In this document: positions 54,592 through 63,861 of the stretch, one piece after another | How positions within the stretch are numbered: the stretch's first letter is position 1 | Layout of the letters: every line of letters starts with the position of its first letter | DNA from: Sphingomonas sp. Ant H11 | GTDB lineage: Bacteria; Pseudomonadota; Alphaproteobacteria; Sphingomonadales; Sphingomonadaceae | Assembly: GCF_000797515.1 (NCBI RefSeq) | Contig: NZ_JSBN01000031.1 | Span: 1-64,000 of the forward strand | Length of the DNA stretch: 64,000 bases | Reading direction: 5' to 3' | The notes under the pieces: generated by a model | Databases searched by the model: none | Told to the model about the DNA's origin: nothing | Seen by the model: only the letters and a program-made list of their open reading frames with translations | Translations under genes and position numbers: made by a program

Positions 54592-57029
54592 ACCTCGCGG
54601 AATACCGGTCGCGTGCCGATCGGCTTGCCGATCATCTGCCCTGGGCAGCGCTGGTCGCACCCGGCGTCGTCCTTAACAAGGACGGCAGTTTCCAGCGCAG
54701 CTTCGCCTTTCGCGGTCCCGATCTCGAAAGCGCGACCGAGGCGGAGCTGGTCTCGGCCTGTGCGCGCGCCAACAATGTGCTCAAGCGACTCGGCTCGGGC
54801 TGGGCCTTGTTCTTCGAGGCCGAGCGGCGCGATGCGCTCGGCTATCCCGAGAGCGTCTTTCCCGATGCGGCATCCTGGCTGGTCGAGCAGGAGCGGCGTG
54901 CCGGGTTCGAAGCCGAGGGCCAGCATTTCGAGAGCCGCTTCCACGGCACACTCGTCTGGTTGCCGCCCGCCGACAGCAGCGATGCCGCGGGACGGACACT
55001 GGTCGAGCGGCCCGACGACGCGAAAGGGCGGGACTGGCACGCCAGCCTCGTCGGCTTCATCGCCGAGACCGACCGCGTGCTTGATCTCCTGTCGGGCTTC
55101 ATGCCCGAGGTGCGGGCGTTGGGCGACGCGGAGACGCTGACCTATCTCCACGGCACCGTTTCCAGCCGTCGTCACCCGGTCGCCGTGCCGGAAACGCCAA
55201 TCTATCTTGATGCGCTGCTCGCCGACACGCCGCTGGTCGGCGGGTTGGAGCCGACGCTCGGCGCAAACCATCTGCGCACGCTGACGGTGCTGGGATTCCC
55301 GAACCTCAGCCGGCCCGGCATCCTCGACGCGCTCAACCACCAGGATTTTGGCTACCGCTGGGTCACGCGTTTCATCGCGCTCGACAAGACCGACGCGACC
55401 AAGGCGCTGACGAAGATCCGGCGGCAATGGTTCAACAAGCGCAAGTCGATCACCGCGCTGCTGCGCGAGGTGATGTACAACCAGCCGGTCCAGCTTCTCG
55501 ATAGCGACGCCGACAACAAGGTGGTCGACGCCGATCTCGCGCTGCAGGCGCTCGGCGGCGATCATGTCGCATTCGGCTATCTGACGACGACGATCACCGT
55601 CGCCGATACCGATCGTGCCCGCGCCGAAGACAAGGTTCGCGCGGTCGAGCGGATCGTCAACGGCCTTGGCTTCACAGCCAAGCGCGAAGGCGTCAACGCG
55701 GTCGAAGCGTGGCTTTCGTCGCTGCCCGGCCAGGCCTATGCCAATGTGCGGCAGCCGCTGATCCATACCCTCAACCTCGCCCATCTCATGCCGCTCTCGT
55801 CGGTCTGGGCCGGACCAACGGAAAACCGGCATCTCGGCGGACCGCCGCTGCTCTACGCCCAGACCAGCGGATCGACCCCGTTTCGCCTTTCGACCCATGT
55901 CGGCGATGTCGGCCACATGCTCGTCGTCGGGCCGACTGGTGCTGGCAAGTCGGTGCTGCTGGCGCTCATCGCGCTGCAGTTCCGGCGCTACGGCGGCTCC
56001 CAACTCTATATCTTCGACAAGGGCTATTCGGCGCGCGCGGCGGTGCTGGCGATGGGCGGCGCCCATCATGCACTGGGCCTCGGCGCGGACAGCAGCGAAA
56101 CGCTGGCGTTCCAGCCGCTGCGCCGGATCGACGATCAAAGCGAGCGGAGCTGGGCGGCGGAATGGATCGCGGCGCTGCTGGCGCACGAGAAGGTCATCGT
56201 TACCCCCGAGGTGAAGGACGCCGTCTGGTCGGCGCTGGGCAGTCTCGCATCGGCGCCCCCGGAGGAGCGCACGCTGACCGGGCTCGCAATGCTGCTCCAA
56301 TCGAATGCGCTGCGCACCGCGCTCACCGCCTATACGCTCGACGGCCCCTATGGGCGGCTGCTCGACGCGGCGGAACAGCATCTCGCGCTCGCCGACGTCC
56401 AGTGCTTCGAGACCGAGTCTCTGATGGGACAGGCCGGCGTGGTCGCCCCGGTGCTGACCTATCTGTTCCACCGCCTTGAGGAGCGCTTCGACGGCCGGCC
56501 GACGCTGCTGATCCTCGACGAGGCCTGGATCTTCCTCGATCACCCGCTCTTCGCCGCTCGCATCCGCGAATGGCTGAAGACGCTGCGCAAGAAGAATGTC
56601 GCGGTGCTGTTCGCGACGCAGAGTCTGGCCGACATCGCCGACAGCAGCATCGCGCCCGCCATCATCGAAAGCTGCCCGCAGCGCATATTGCTGCCCAACG
56701 ACCGCGCGATCGAACCGCAGTCGCGCGCCGCCTATGAGAGGTTCGGCCTCAACGAGCGACAGATCGAGCTGGTCAGTCGGGCTACCCCCAAGCGGCATTA
56801 TTATCTGCAATCCGCACGCGGCAACCGGCTGTTCGAACTGGGCCTTGGCCCGATTGCGCTGGCCCTCTGCGGTGCCTCCGATCCCGCGACCCAGGCCCGC
56901 ATCGATGGGTTGCTGGCTGAGCACGGCCCCGAGGATTTCGCGGCGCGCTTCCTTGAGGGAGCCGGCCTCGACTGGGCCGCCGGCCTCCTCGCCGACTTTC
57001 CCGTCCCCCCAAGCCAAGGAGTAAAATGA
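54585..57029 (+). CDS. trbE: Conjugal transfer ATPase TrbE (VirB4-like)
   Basis: An 814-residue AAA+ ATPase, starting at ATG 54585 (AAAGGA upstream) with MLNLAEYRSRADRLADHLPW. Walker A is VVGPTGAGKSVLLALIALQF, Walker B is LLILDEAWIFLDHPLF, and the sensor region is FATQSLADIADSSIAPAIIESC. It drives pilus subunit extraction and is the signature T4SS ATPase. No frameshift is seen. Confidence 0.95.
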   Translation: MLNLAEYRSRADRLADHLPWAALVAPGVVLNKDGSFQRSFAFRGPDLESATEAELVSACARANNVLKRLGSGWALFFEAERRDALGYPESVFPDAASWLVEQERRAGFEAEGQHFESRFHGTLVWLPPADSSDAAGRTLVERPDDAKGRDWHASLVGFIAETDRVLDLLSGFMPEVRALGDAETLTYLHGTVSSRRHPVAVPETPIYLDALLADTPLVGGLEPTLGANHLRTLTVLGFPNLSRPGILDALNHQDFGYRWVTRFIALDKTDATKALTKIRRQWFNKRKSITALLREVMYNQPVQLLDSDADNKVVDADLALQALGGDHVAFGYLTTTITVADTDRARAEDKVRAVERIVNGLGFTAKREGVNAVEAWLSSLPGQAYANVRQPLIHTLNLAHLMPLSSVWAGPTENRHLGGPPLLYAQTSGSTPFRLSTHVGDVGHMLVVGPTGAGKSVLLALIALQFRRYGGSQLYIFDKGYSARAAVLAMGGAHHALGLGADSSETLAFQPLRRIDDQSERSWAAEWIAALLAHEKVIVTPEVKDAVWSALGSLASAPPEERTLTGLAMLLQSNALRTALTAYTLDGPYGRLLDAAEQHLALADVQCFETESLMGQAGVVAPVLTYLFHRLEERFDGRPTLLILDEAWIFLDHPLFAARIREWLKTLRKKNVAVLFATQSLADIADSSIAPAIIESCPQRILLPNDRAIEPQSRAAYERFGLNERQIELVSRATPKRHYYLQSARGNRLFELGLGPIALALCGASDPATQARIDGLLAEHGPEDFAARFLEGAGLDWAAGLLADFPVPPSQGVK

Positions 57030-57030
57030 G

Positions 57031-57777
57031 ATGCGTACCCCCACCCGCAAACATCTGATCGCGTCCGCGCTCGGGTTCGGCGCCATCGGTTCGCTCGCCT
57101 GCGCGCTGATCATGCCGAGCGCGCCTGCCCATGCGCAGTTCACCGTGTTCGACCCCAGCAACTATAGCCAGAACCTGCTCACCGCCGCGCGAACCCTCCA
57201 GCAGATCAACAATCAGATCCAGTCGCTCCAGAACGAAGCGCAGATGCTGACCAATCAGGCGAAGAACCTGACTCGCATCGATTTCCCCCAGCTCCAGCAG
57301 CTCACCCAGAACCTGCAAGCGATCGACCGACTGATGGCGCAGGCTCAGGGGATCGATTTCCGGATCGACGGCCTCGACCAGCAGTTCAGCCGCCTGTTTC
57401 CGACCGACTTCAACCAGGCGCTGACCACCAACCAGCGTGTGATCGACGCGAAGGCGCGGCTCGATGCTGCAATGGCCGGGTACCGGCAGACGATGGGCGT
57501 CCAGTCCCAGGTCGTCGCGAACGTGCAGGCCGACGCAAATGCAATGAACGGCATCGTTGCGCAGAGCCAGGGGGCACAAGGCTCGCTCCAGGCGCAACAG
57601 GCGACCAACCAGCTGCTCGCGCTGACCGCCAAGCAGCAGTTCCAGATTCAGAACCTGATGGCTGCCCAATACCGCGCCGAAGCCACGGAAGCGGCGCGCC
57701 GTGCCCAGGCTGAGGCCGAGGGGCGTGCTGCCACCGCGAAGTTCCTCGGTACCGGCTCCGCCTACACGCCCCAGTAG
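57031..57777 (+). CDS. trbJ: Conjugal transfer protein TrbJ (VirB5-like)
   Basis: A 248-residue periplasmic, largely helical protein with signal peptide (ASALGFGAIGSLACALIMPSAPAHA|QFTVFDPSNY). Gln/Asn-rich coiled regions (LQQINNQIQSLQNEAQMLTNQAKNL) are typical of the pilus-tip VirB5/TrbJ family. It starts one base after the trbE stop. No trbK entry-exclusion lipoprotein gene is found between it and trbL. Confidence 0.93.
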   Translation: MRTPTRKHLIASALGFGAIGSLACALIMPSAPAHAQFTVFDPSNYSQNLLTAARTLQQINNQIQSLQNEAQMLTNQAKNLTRIDFPQLQQLTQNLQAIDRLMAQAQGIDFRIDGLDQQFSRLFPTDFNQALTTNQRVIDAKARLDAAMAGYRQTMGVQSQVVANVQADANAMNGIVAQSQGAQGSLQAQQATNQLLALTAKQQFQIQNLMAAQYRAEATEAARRAQAEAEGRAATAKFLGTGSAYTPQ

Positions 57778-57821
57778 TCGGACGCGGCCCGGCGGCGGCG
57801 GTATCGCCTCCCGTCGCCGTC

Positions 57822-57860
57822 GCCGCGGGGCGCGTGACGCTCCCCTACGCGCCCCGCGGC
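57822..57860 (+). promoter_or_regulatory. Long GC hairpin between trbJ and trbL
   Basis: A 14-bp perfect stem (GCCGCGGGGCGCGT at 57822-57835 with ACGCGCCCCGCGGC at 57847-57860) and an 11-base loop lie in the only sizeable gap (107 bases) of the trb operon. No U tract follows. It is the position where trbK is found in relatives, so it could be an attenuator or a processing site. Confidence 0.6.
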
Positions 57861-57884
57861 ACCCCCTCTTGATGGAAGAGTGAA

Positions 57885-59189
57885 GTGAACGATCTCAGCG
57901 TCATCGACCGGTTCATGCAGGCCTTCATCCGCTACATCGATAGCGGATTCGGGCTGCTGGGCGGCGACGTCCACTTCCTGACCGTCACGCTGATCGGCAT
58001 CGACATCACGCTGGCCGGCCTGTTCTGGGCAATGGGCGGCGAAGACAATGTCATCGGTCGCTTCATCAAGAAGATCCTCTACATCGGCGCGTTCGCGTTC
58101 ATCCTGAACAGCTTCTCGACACTTGCCGACATCATCTTCAAATCGTTCGCGCAGGCTGGGCTCACCGCCGGGGGCGGAACCCTGTCGGCGGACGATCTGC
58201 TCAAGCCCGGCCGCGTCGCCTCGACTGGCTTCTCCGCCGCGTGGCCACTGCTCCAGCAGGCGTCGAGCATGATGGGGTTCGTCAGCTTCTTCGAGAATTT
58301 CCTGACGATCGCGGTGCTGCTGTTCGCCTGGGTGATCGTCATCCTCGCCTTCTTCATCCTCGCCGTGCAGATGTTCGTGACGATCATCGAGTTCAAATTG
58401 ACCTCGCTGGCCGGCTTCATCCTCGTGCCCTTCGCGCTCTGGAATCGCACCAGCTTTCTCGCCGAGCGCGTGCTCGGCAACGTCGTCTCGTCTGGAATCA
58501 AGGTCATGGTGCTCGGCGTGATCGTCGGCATCGGCTCCAATTTCTTCGCCGAGTTCACGACCTCGATGCAGGGCCAGGAACCCGATCTCGGCGCCGCGAT
58601 GAGCCTGACGCTCGGCGCGCTCGCGCTGTTCGGGCTCGGCATCTTCGGCCCCGGTATCGCCTCGGGCCTCGTCGCCGGTGCCCCGCAATTGGGGGCAGGC
58701 GCCGCGCTCGGTACAGCCGTCGGCGCGGCGGGCGTCACCATGCTTGCCGGCGGCGCTACTATCGGCGCGGCTCGTGCGGTCGGCGGTGCTGCGCTCGGTG
58801 CGATCCGGGCCGGCACGACCATGGGTTCGGCGGCTTCGGCTTCCTACCAGCTCAGCCAGACTGCGGCCGGATCGTCAAGCGTCGGCGCCGGGATTGGCGG
58901 CATGGCGCAGGCGGCCGGCAACGCGGTCCGCCAGAAAGTATCGGCGGCGCTGGGATTGTCAGAAGCCGCCGAGCGCGGCCGCGACGCCGCGTGGTCCGCT
59001 CTCAATGGCGCCGCCGGTTCTAAAGGATCAGCTCCCGATGCCGGCAGCGATGGTGCGCCGTCCTGGGCACGCTCGCTGCGGGCGCAGCAGACCGCTCGCC
59101 ACCACCGTCAAGTCGCGTTGCACACTCTCCAGCAGGGCGATCGCGGCGGCGCATCCGCCACCCCCGACATCAAGGAAAGGGAAGATTGA
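57885..59189 (+). CDS. trbL: Conjugal transfer protein TrbL (VirB6-like)
   Basis: A 434-residue polytopic inner-membrane protein starting at GTG 57885. The start NDLSVIDRFMQAFIRYIDSGFGLLGGDVHFL and the membrane segments (IAVLLFAWVIVILAFFILAVQMF, LTLGALALFGLGIFGPGIASG) are typical. A long Gly/Ala-rich stretch (AAGVTMLAGGATIGAARAVGGAALG) and a hydrophilic C-terminal tail follow. It forms part of the inner-membrane channel. Confidence 0.93.
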   Translation: MNDLSVIDRFMQAFIRYIDSGFGLLGGDVHFLTVTLIGIDITLAGLFWAMGGEDNVIGRFIKKILYIGAFAFILNSFSTLADIIFKSFAQAGLTAGGGTLSADDLLKPGRVASTGFSAAWPLLQQASSMMGFVSFFENFLTIAVLLFAWVIVILAFFILAVQMFVTIIEFKLTSLAGFILVPFALWNRTSFLAERVLGNVVSSGIKVMVLGVIVGIGSNFFAEFTTSMQGQEPDLGAAMSLTLGALALFGLGIFGPGIASGLVAGAPQLGAGAALGTAVGAAGVTMLAGGATIGAARAVGGAALGAIRAGTTMGSAASASYQLSQTAAGSSSVGAGIGGMAQAAGNAVRQKVSAALGLSEAAERGRDAAWSALNGAAGSKGSAPDAGSDGAPSWARSLRAQQTARHHRQVALHTLQQGDRGGASATPDIKERED

Positions 59190-59208
59190 GCCATGATCTT
59201 CAAACCCC

Positions 59209-60009
59209 ATGATCTTTAAGCGCGCCGTCCAGCGCTACGCGCAAACGCCCGAGCCCGAGACGCCCTATCAACGCGCCGGCCAGGTCTGGGACGACCGCAT
59301 CGGGTCGGCGCGCCTCCAGGCCCGCAACTGGCGCCTGATGGCGTTCGGCATGCTGTCGTTGTCGACCGCCATGTCGGGTGCGCTCATCTGGCAGTCGCTG
59401 CAAAGCCGGGTCACGCCCTATGTCGTCGAGGTCGATCGGCTCGGCGAGGCCCGGGCGGTGACCGAGGCCGAAGCGGGCTATCACCCCACCGATCCCCAGA
59501 TCGCGTGGCATCTGGCGAAGTTCATCGAGAATGTCCGCGGGGTCTCGCTCGATCCGGTGCTGATGCGCCGCGATTGGCTATCGGCCTATGACTTCGCCAC
59601 GACGCGAGGAAGCCAGTTTTTGGGCGACTATGCCCGCGCTGCGGACCCGTTCGCCAAGATCGGCGAGCGTACCGTTTCGGTCCAGGTGACCAGCGTCGTC
59701 CGGGCATCGGATCGCTCGTTCCAGGTCAAGTGGACCGAGACGGCCTATGAGCGTGGGAGTGAGGCTGGCTCCTCCCACTGGACCGGCATCCTGACGATCC
59801 TGACGAAGCCGCCAGTATCGGCTGACACGCTGCGGAAGAACCCGCTCGGTATCTACATCGACGCGATCGACTGGAGCCGCGAACTCGAGCCTGCCGCATC
59901 GACTGCTCCCGCGCGTACCGCGCAGCCGCCCAGCAACGTGCCGCTCGGCTCGCCGCTCGACCCGAACCTTGCCGCTCAACCGACCGTCAATACGGAGACC
60001 CAGCCATGA
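59209..60009 (+). CDS. trbF: Conjugal transfer protein TrbF (VirB8-like)
   Basis: A 266-residue bitopic inner-membrane protein. The opening MIFKRAVQRYAQTPEPETPYQRAGQVWDDRIGSARLQARNWRLMAFG and the single membrane helix are diagnostic of TrbF. The periplasmic NTF2-like part includes FQVKWTETAYERG. Just upstream, at 59193, a second near-identical start (ATGATCTTCAAAC) opens an eight-codon frame that ends within the real start. The C-terminus overlaps the trbG start. Confidence 0.93.
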   Translation: MIFKRAVQRYAQTPEPETPYQRAGQVWDDRIGSARLQARNWRLMAFGMLSLSTAMSGALIWQSLQSRVTPYVVEVDRLGEARAVTEAEAGYHPTDPQIAWHLAKFIENVRGVSLDPVLMRRDWLSAYDFATTRGSQFLGDYARAADPFAKIGERTVSVQVTSVVRASDRSFQVKWTETAYERGSEAGSSHWTGILTILTKPPVSADTLRKNPLGIYIDAIDWSRELEPAASTAPARTAQPPSNVPLGSPLDPNLAAQPTVNTETQP

Positions 60010-60848
60010 CTACCACTCTCGCAGCCGCCGCGCTGCTGGCGCCTTGCCTGATCCTTGCTACCCAACCCGCAGAGGCGACCACACACAAAACCACGCCAGT
60101 CGCCGCCGCCAACCGCGCAGCGACGATCGAACCCGTCGCGCAGGGCTTCATCAACGCCGTGCAGGTCTATCCGTTCGCCGACGGCGCCATCTATCATGTC
60201 ATCACCGCACCTGAGCGGGTGACGGACATCGCGCTGCAACCGGGTGAGACGCTGGTGGCAGTGGCCAGTGGCGACACGGTGCGCTGGGTGATCGGCGATA
60301 CCACCAGCGGGTCGGGCGCGGAAAAGCGAACCCATGTACTGGTGAAGCCGTTCAGCGCCGGCCTGTCCACCAATCTCGTCATCACCACCGACCGGCGCAG
60401 CTATCATATCGCGCTGACCAGCGTGATGAAGACGGCGATGGCCGCACTCTCATGGACCTATCCCCAGGATGCGCTGATCGCATTGAAGCGGGCCGCCGCG
60501 GCAACCGAGGCGGCGGCCCCAGTAGCGGCCGGGATCGAGGTCGAGCAGCTCCATTTCAATTATGCCGTATCGGGCGATCGACCGGACTGGCGGCCGTTTC
60601 GTGCTTTCGACGACGGGCGCCAGACCTTCATCGAATTTCCCGCGACGCTGGCCGTAGGCGAGGCGCCGCCGATTTTCCTGGTGGACAGGAAAGGCGAGGC
60701 CCAACTCGTCAACTATCGCGTGAAGGGCCGCTTCTATGTTGTCGATCGCATCTTCGACGTCGCCGAGCTTCGCCTCGGGACAAAGCACCAGCAGATTGTC
60801 CGGATCAGCCGGGTGGCGGACGGCGCGCCCAAGCGGAGGGGATCATGA
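60006..60848 (+). CDS. trbG: Conjugal transfer protein TrbG (VirB9-like)
   Basis: A 280-residue secreted protein with a signal peptide. VYPFADGAIYHVITAPERVTDIALQPGETL is the VirB9/TrbG N-terminal domain, and HFNYAVSGDRPDWRPFRAFDDGRQTFIEFP with LVNYRVKGRFYVVDRIFDVAELRLG is the C-terminal one. It is part of the outer-membrane core complex. It overlaps trbF and trbI by four bases each. Confidence 0.94.
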   Translation: MTTTLAAAALLAPCLILATQPAEATTHKTTPVAAANRAATIEPVAQGFINAVQVYPFADGAIYHVITAPERVTDIALQPGETLVAVASGDTVRWVIGDTTSGSGAEKRTHVLVKPFSAGLSTNLVITTDRRSYHIALTSVMKTAMAALSWTYPQDALIALKRAAAATEAAAPVAAGIEVEQLHFNYAVSGDRPDWRPFRAFDDGRQTFIEFPATLAVGEAPPIFLVDRKGEAQLVNYRVKGRFYVVDRIFDVAELRLGTKHQQIVRISRVADGAPKRRGS

Positions 60849-62065
60849 CCGTCGAGGCGGCAGCCCCACCGGCACCCGAGGCCCCCGCCGCACCGGGCAA
60901 GGTGGACCCGGAAACGCTGGCGCTTCGCGCCCAGCCGGCACGGGCGATCCGCTTCAAGCGCGGCGCCGTGGTGGCGATAGCAGCACTCGGCTCCGTCAGT
61001 CTGATCGCAACGGCCTGGGTTGCGCTGCGGCCGACCGCGCTGCATCTCGCCGGACAAAGTGACGATCAGACCGTCACGGCGAAGGCGCCGGCTGATACAC
61101 TGAGCGGACTGCCGGGGAGCTATGGCGACGTGCCGAAACTCGGACCGCCATTGCCGGGCGACCTCGGCCGGCCGATCCTCGATCATCAGCGCGCCATGGG
61201 CATCGCGCCAGCGAACGGCGAAACAGCGCGCGCGGACCAGGCCGTCGCCACCGAACGCGATCGACGGGCCGCGGAGCAGAAGGCGGCACGCGAGTCGGGA
61301 TTGCTGGTGCAGTCCGGCAACCGCACCGATCCGACCCGCAGCACTGATGCAACACCGTCATCTCCCCCGGCAGCGGCTGCTGAGCAAGCTCGGCTCGCGA
61401 TCGATCCAGATCGTGATCCCAATGCCCAGCAGCGAAAGGCTGACTTCGTTGCAGCGCGCGACACTGGCGGCGACGTAAACGAGCATCGATTGAGCCCGCC
61501 GGCGTCGCCGGACATGCTGTCTGCTGGCAGCGTCATTGCGGCAAGCCTGATCACCGGGCTCAGGTCCGACCTCCCCGGCCTCGTCACCGCCCAGGTGACG
61601 GAACGGGTCTTCGACAGTGCGACGGGCAGCATTCTTCTCATTCCGCAGGGTGCGCGGTTGATCGGCAGCTATGATAGCGTCGTCGCCTTCGGGCAGAAGC
61701 GCGCGCTGGTGGTATGGCAGCGGATAATCTTGCCGGACGGCAGCTCGATCCGGCTCGACAACGTGCCCGCGACCGACCCGTCGGGCTATGCCGGGCTTGC
61801 CGACAAGGTCGACTTCCACACCTGGACGCTGCTCAAGGGCGTTGCGATCTCGACCCTGCTTGGCGTGGGCGCGAACGTGACCTTCTCCGGGGAGAGCGAT
61901 CTCGTCCAGGCGATTCGCGAATCCACGCAGCAGAACGTGTCGCGCGCCGGCGACCAGATTACGTCCCGCAATCTGCAGATCCAGCCGACCATCACCATCC
62001 GCCCCGGCGCGCCGGTCCGGCTGATCGTTCACCGTGATCTCATTCTCGCGCGCTGGAAGGAATAG
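60845..62065 (+). CDS. trbI: Conjugal transfer protein TrbI (VirB10-like)
   Basis: A 406-residue VirB10/TrbI family protein starting at ATG 60845. A cytoplasmic Pro/Ala-rich tail and one membrane helix (VVAIAALGSVSLIATAWVAL) precede a Gln/Arg-rich linker. The C-terminal beta-barrel carries MLSAGSVIAASLITGLRSDLPGLVTAQVTERVFDS, LLIPQGARLIGSYDS and TIRPGAPVRLIVHRDLIL. It bridges the inner and outer membranes. Confidence 0.94.
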   Translation: MTVEAAAPPAPEAPAAPGKVDPETLALRAQPARAIRFKRGAVVAIAALGSVSLIATAWVALRPTALHLAGQSDDQTVTAKAPADTLSGLPGSYGDVPKLGPPLPGDLGRPILDHQRAMGIAPANGETARADQAVATERDRRAAEQKAARESGLLVQSGNRTDPTRSTDATPSSPPAAAAEQARLAIDPDRDPNAQQRKADFVAARDTGGDVNEHRLSPPASPDMLSAGSVIAASLITGLRSDLPGLVTAQVTERVFDSATGSILLIPQGARLIGSYDSVVAFGQKRALVVWQRIILPDGSSIRLDNVPATDPSGYAGLADKVDFHTWTLLKGVAISTLLGVGANVTFSGESDLVQAIRESTQQNVSRAGDQITSRNLQIQPTITIRPGAPVRLIVHRDLILARWKE

Positions 62066-62074
62066 GAGCCCGAT

Positions 62075-62305
62075 ATGACCGATCTCAAGCTCGCCCGCCT
62101 GCCGGACAGGACGCCGATCAAGTTGACCATCAGTATCGCGCCGGACCTTCAACGAGCCCTGGCGGACTACGCTACGATCTATCAACAAGCCTATGGTGAA
62201 GAGCAGGCGATTGCTGATCTGGTCCCGCACATGCTGGCAGCCTTCCTCGCGAGTGACCGCGGCTTTGCAAAGGCGCGTGAAGGGCTGGCGGAGCGGCGCA
62301 AATGA
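62075..62305 (+). CDS. DUF2274 family protein
   Basis: A 76-residue protein (LKLARLPDRTPIKLTISIAPDLQRALADYATIYQQAYGEEQAIADLVPHMLAAFLASDRGF) matching the DUF2274 pattern. Genes of this kind regularly follow trbI in Tn4371-like elements. It resembles a small ribbon-helix-helix or CopG-like protein, but its function is not known. It overlaps alpA by four bases. Confidence 0.85.
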   Translation: MTDLKLARLPDRTPIKLTISIAPDLQRALADYATIYQQAYGEEQAIADLVPHMLAAFLASDRGFAKAREGLAERRK

Positions 62306-62517
62306 CGGCCGAACCTGACGCAACGCAGCCGGAGAGGTTGCTCAGGCTGGCGGAAGTTCGCCACCGTGTAGGTCTGGGCAAGACCATGATCTACGCCATG
62401 ATAGGCGATGGGCGCTTTCCGAAACCATACAAGATCACCGCCGCCGCTGCACGATGGAGCGAGCGCGAGGTCGAAGCGTGGATCGAGGGCGTCGTTCGCG
62501 ATTCTCGGACAAAATGA
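62302..62517 (+). CDS. AlpA-family regulatory protein
   Basis: A 71-residue helix-turn-helix protein (LLRLAEVRHRVGLGKTMIYAMIGDGRFPKPYKITAAAARWSEREVEAWIEG), the AlpA/MerR-like DNA-binding fold. In P4-like and ICE contexts AlpA proteins activate integrase/excision genes or act as excisionase. Here it ends seven bases before the convergent integrase gene, which fits an excision-directing role. Confidence 0.9.
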   Translation: MTAEPDATQPERLLRLAEVRHRVGLGKTMIYAMIGDGRFPKPYKITAAAARWSEREVEAWIEGVVRDSRTK

Positions 62518-62523
62518 TCGCCG

Positions 62524-63831
62524 TCAGGCGGCCTCCAGCATGGCGCCATCAGCGTCTGAAAGCCCGGCATTACTGCGCTTCGCACGAGCATTTCGTTTCT
62601 GGATGGGCATCAGATAATCCTGCCACTCCTGCATGAGTGAGCGTCGTTTGAGGAATGCGTCGCCACGGCGATAGGCCCGGGTCGTCTCGTCGCCGATCTG
62701 GTGGGCCAGCGCCTGCTCCACGAGCGACTCCGGATGATCGGTCATGTCACCCATGTAATCGCGGAAACAGCTTCGCATGCCATGGACGGTGAAATGCCCA
62801 AGCTTCATTCTGCGCAGCACCATCGTCATCGCCATCTGCGACAATGGCCTCCCCGGCTTTTCGCCCGGAAAGACATAAGTACCCGGTGCCTGGCTTGACG
62901 TTCGAGCCTGTGCCTTGATGAGTTCGACGGCGTGGCTGGGCAACGGCACGCGATGCTCTATCCCCATCTTCATCCGCTCGCCCGGCACCGTCCACACGGC
63001 CTGTTCAAGATCGACCTCCGACCACGTCATCTGCAGCGTTTCGTTGGTACGGGTTGCGCACAATATTGTCAGTTCGAGCGCCCGCGCAGCCGTTGCTGGG
63101 CGCTGCCGCAGTTTGCCGAAAAAATCAGGCAGATCATCAAACGGCATCGCCGCGTGATGCTTGACCTGGGATTTCTTGGGCGGGCGCGGCAGGAGATGTA
63201 TCAGATTTCCGCGCCACCGCGCAGGGTTCTCCCAAGGGCTGACGATGTGCTTGGACGCCTTTGCCGCGTCCAGGATGTTCTCGATCCGGCCTCGAAGGCG
63301 ACCGGCCGTTTCGGGAACCTTGCGCCAGATGGGACGAAGGACGGCAACCACGTCATCCGATGTGATCGTGTCGACCGGCTTGTTCAGTAGCGACTTGGCA
63401 TGCGTCTTGATCGTGTTGCGCCACTGCTGCCGATGCTTGGGATTTTTCCAGCCGTCCTCGTGGGCATCGATATACGTGTCGGCGAACTGGCCGAAGGTCG
63501 TGACGCTGGGAGTTTCGTCCGCGCTATCTTCAGTAGCCGCGGGAGCTTCCTGCTCAGCCTCTTTCGCGCGACGCTCTTCGATTGGATCAAGACCCTGCGC
63601 CAATAAGGCACGAGCCTCGGCAGCGAGTTCGCGTGCTGCCACAAGCGTTATATCGGAGGCGGCGCCCAGCCCCATCTCCCGGCGGCGTTTGGATCGCTCC
63701 CAGGCGAACACCCATTTCCGGGAGCCGTTGTTGTCAATGCGCAGCCAGAGCCCGCCACCGTCGCCGTGCCAGCCCGACGCCTTGATCGTCTCCACGCGAC
63801 GGGCGCTCAGCTTGTGCATTGCGCGAGACAT
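62524..63831 (-). CDS. int: Tyrosine-type site-specific integrase (P4-like)
   Basis: A 435-residue recombinase starting at ATG 63831, seven bases after a GGAG site. An upstream start at 63855 is possible but less likely. The N-terminal DUF4102-like arm-binding domain is LSARRVETIKASGWHGDGGGLWLRIDNNGSRKWVF. Catalytic residues are Arg in LCATRTNETLQMTW, His-x-x-Arg in TVHGMRSCFRDY, His in ALAHQIG and nucleophile Tyr in TTRAYRRGD. It catalyses integration and excision at the tRNA-like attachment site 54 bases from its start. Confidence 0.93.
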   Translation of the reverse strand: MSRAMHKLSARRVETIKASGWHGDGGGLWLRIDNNGSRKWVFAWERSKRRREMGLGAASDITLVAARELAAEARALLAQGLDPIEERRAKEAEQEAPAATEDSADETPSVTTFGQFADTYIDAHEDGWKNPKHRQQWRNTIKTHAKSLLNKPVDTITSDDVVAVLRPIWRKVPETAGRLRGRIENILDAAKASKHIVSPWENPARWRGNLIHLLPRPPKKSQVKHHAAMPFDDLPDFFGKLRQRPATAARALELTILCATRTNETLQMTWSEVDLEQAVWTVPGERMKMGIEHRVPLPSHAVELIKAQARTSSQAPGTYVFPGEKPGRPLSQMAMTMVLRRMKLGHFTVHGMRSCFRDYMGDMTDHPESLVEQALAHQIGDETTRAYRRGDAFLKRRSLMQEWQDYLMPIQKRNARAKRSNAGLSDADGAMLEAA

Positions 63832-63861
63832 TCGAATTCTCCTTCGTCCGTCCATCGGCTT

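Noticed and set aside
54303..57161. A 952-codon open frame antisense to trbD/trbE
   Set aside because: It is a shadow of TrbE, whose Walker motifs and overlaps with trbD and trbJ are unambiguous.
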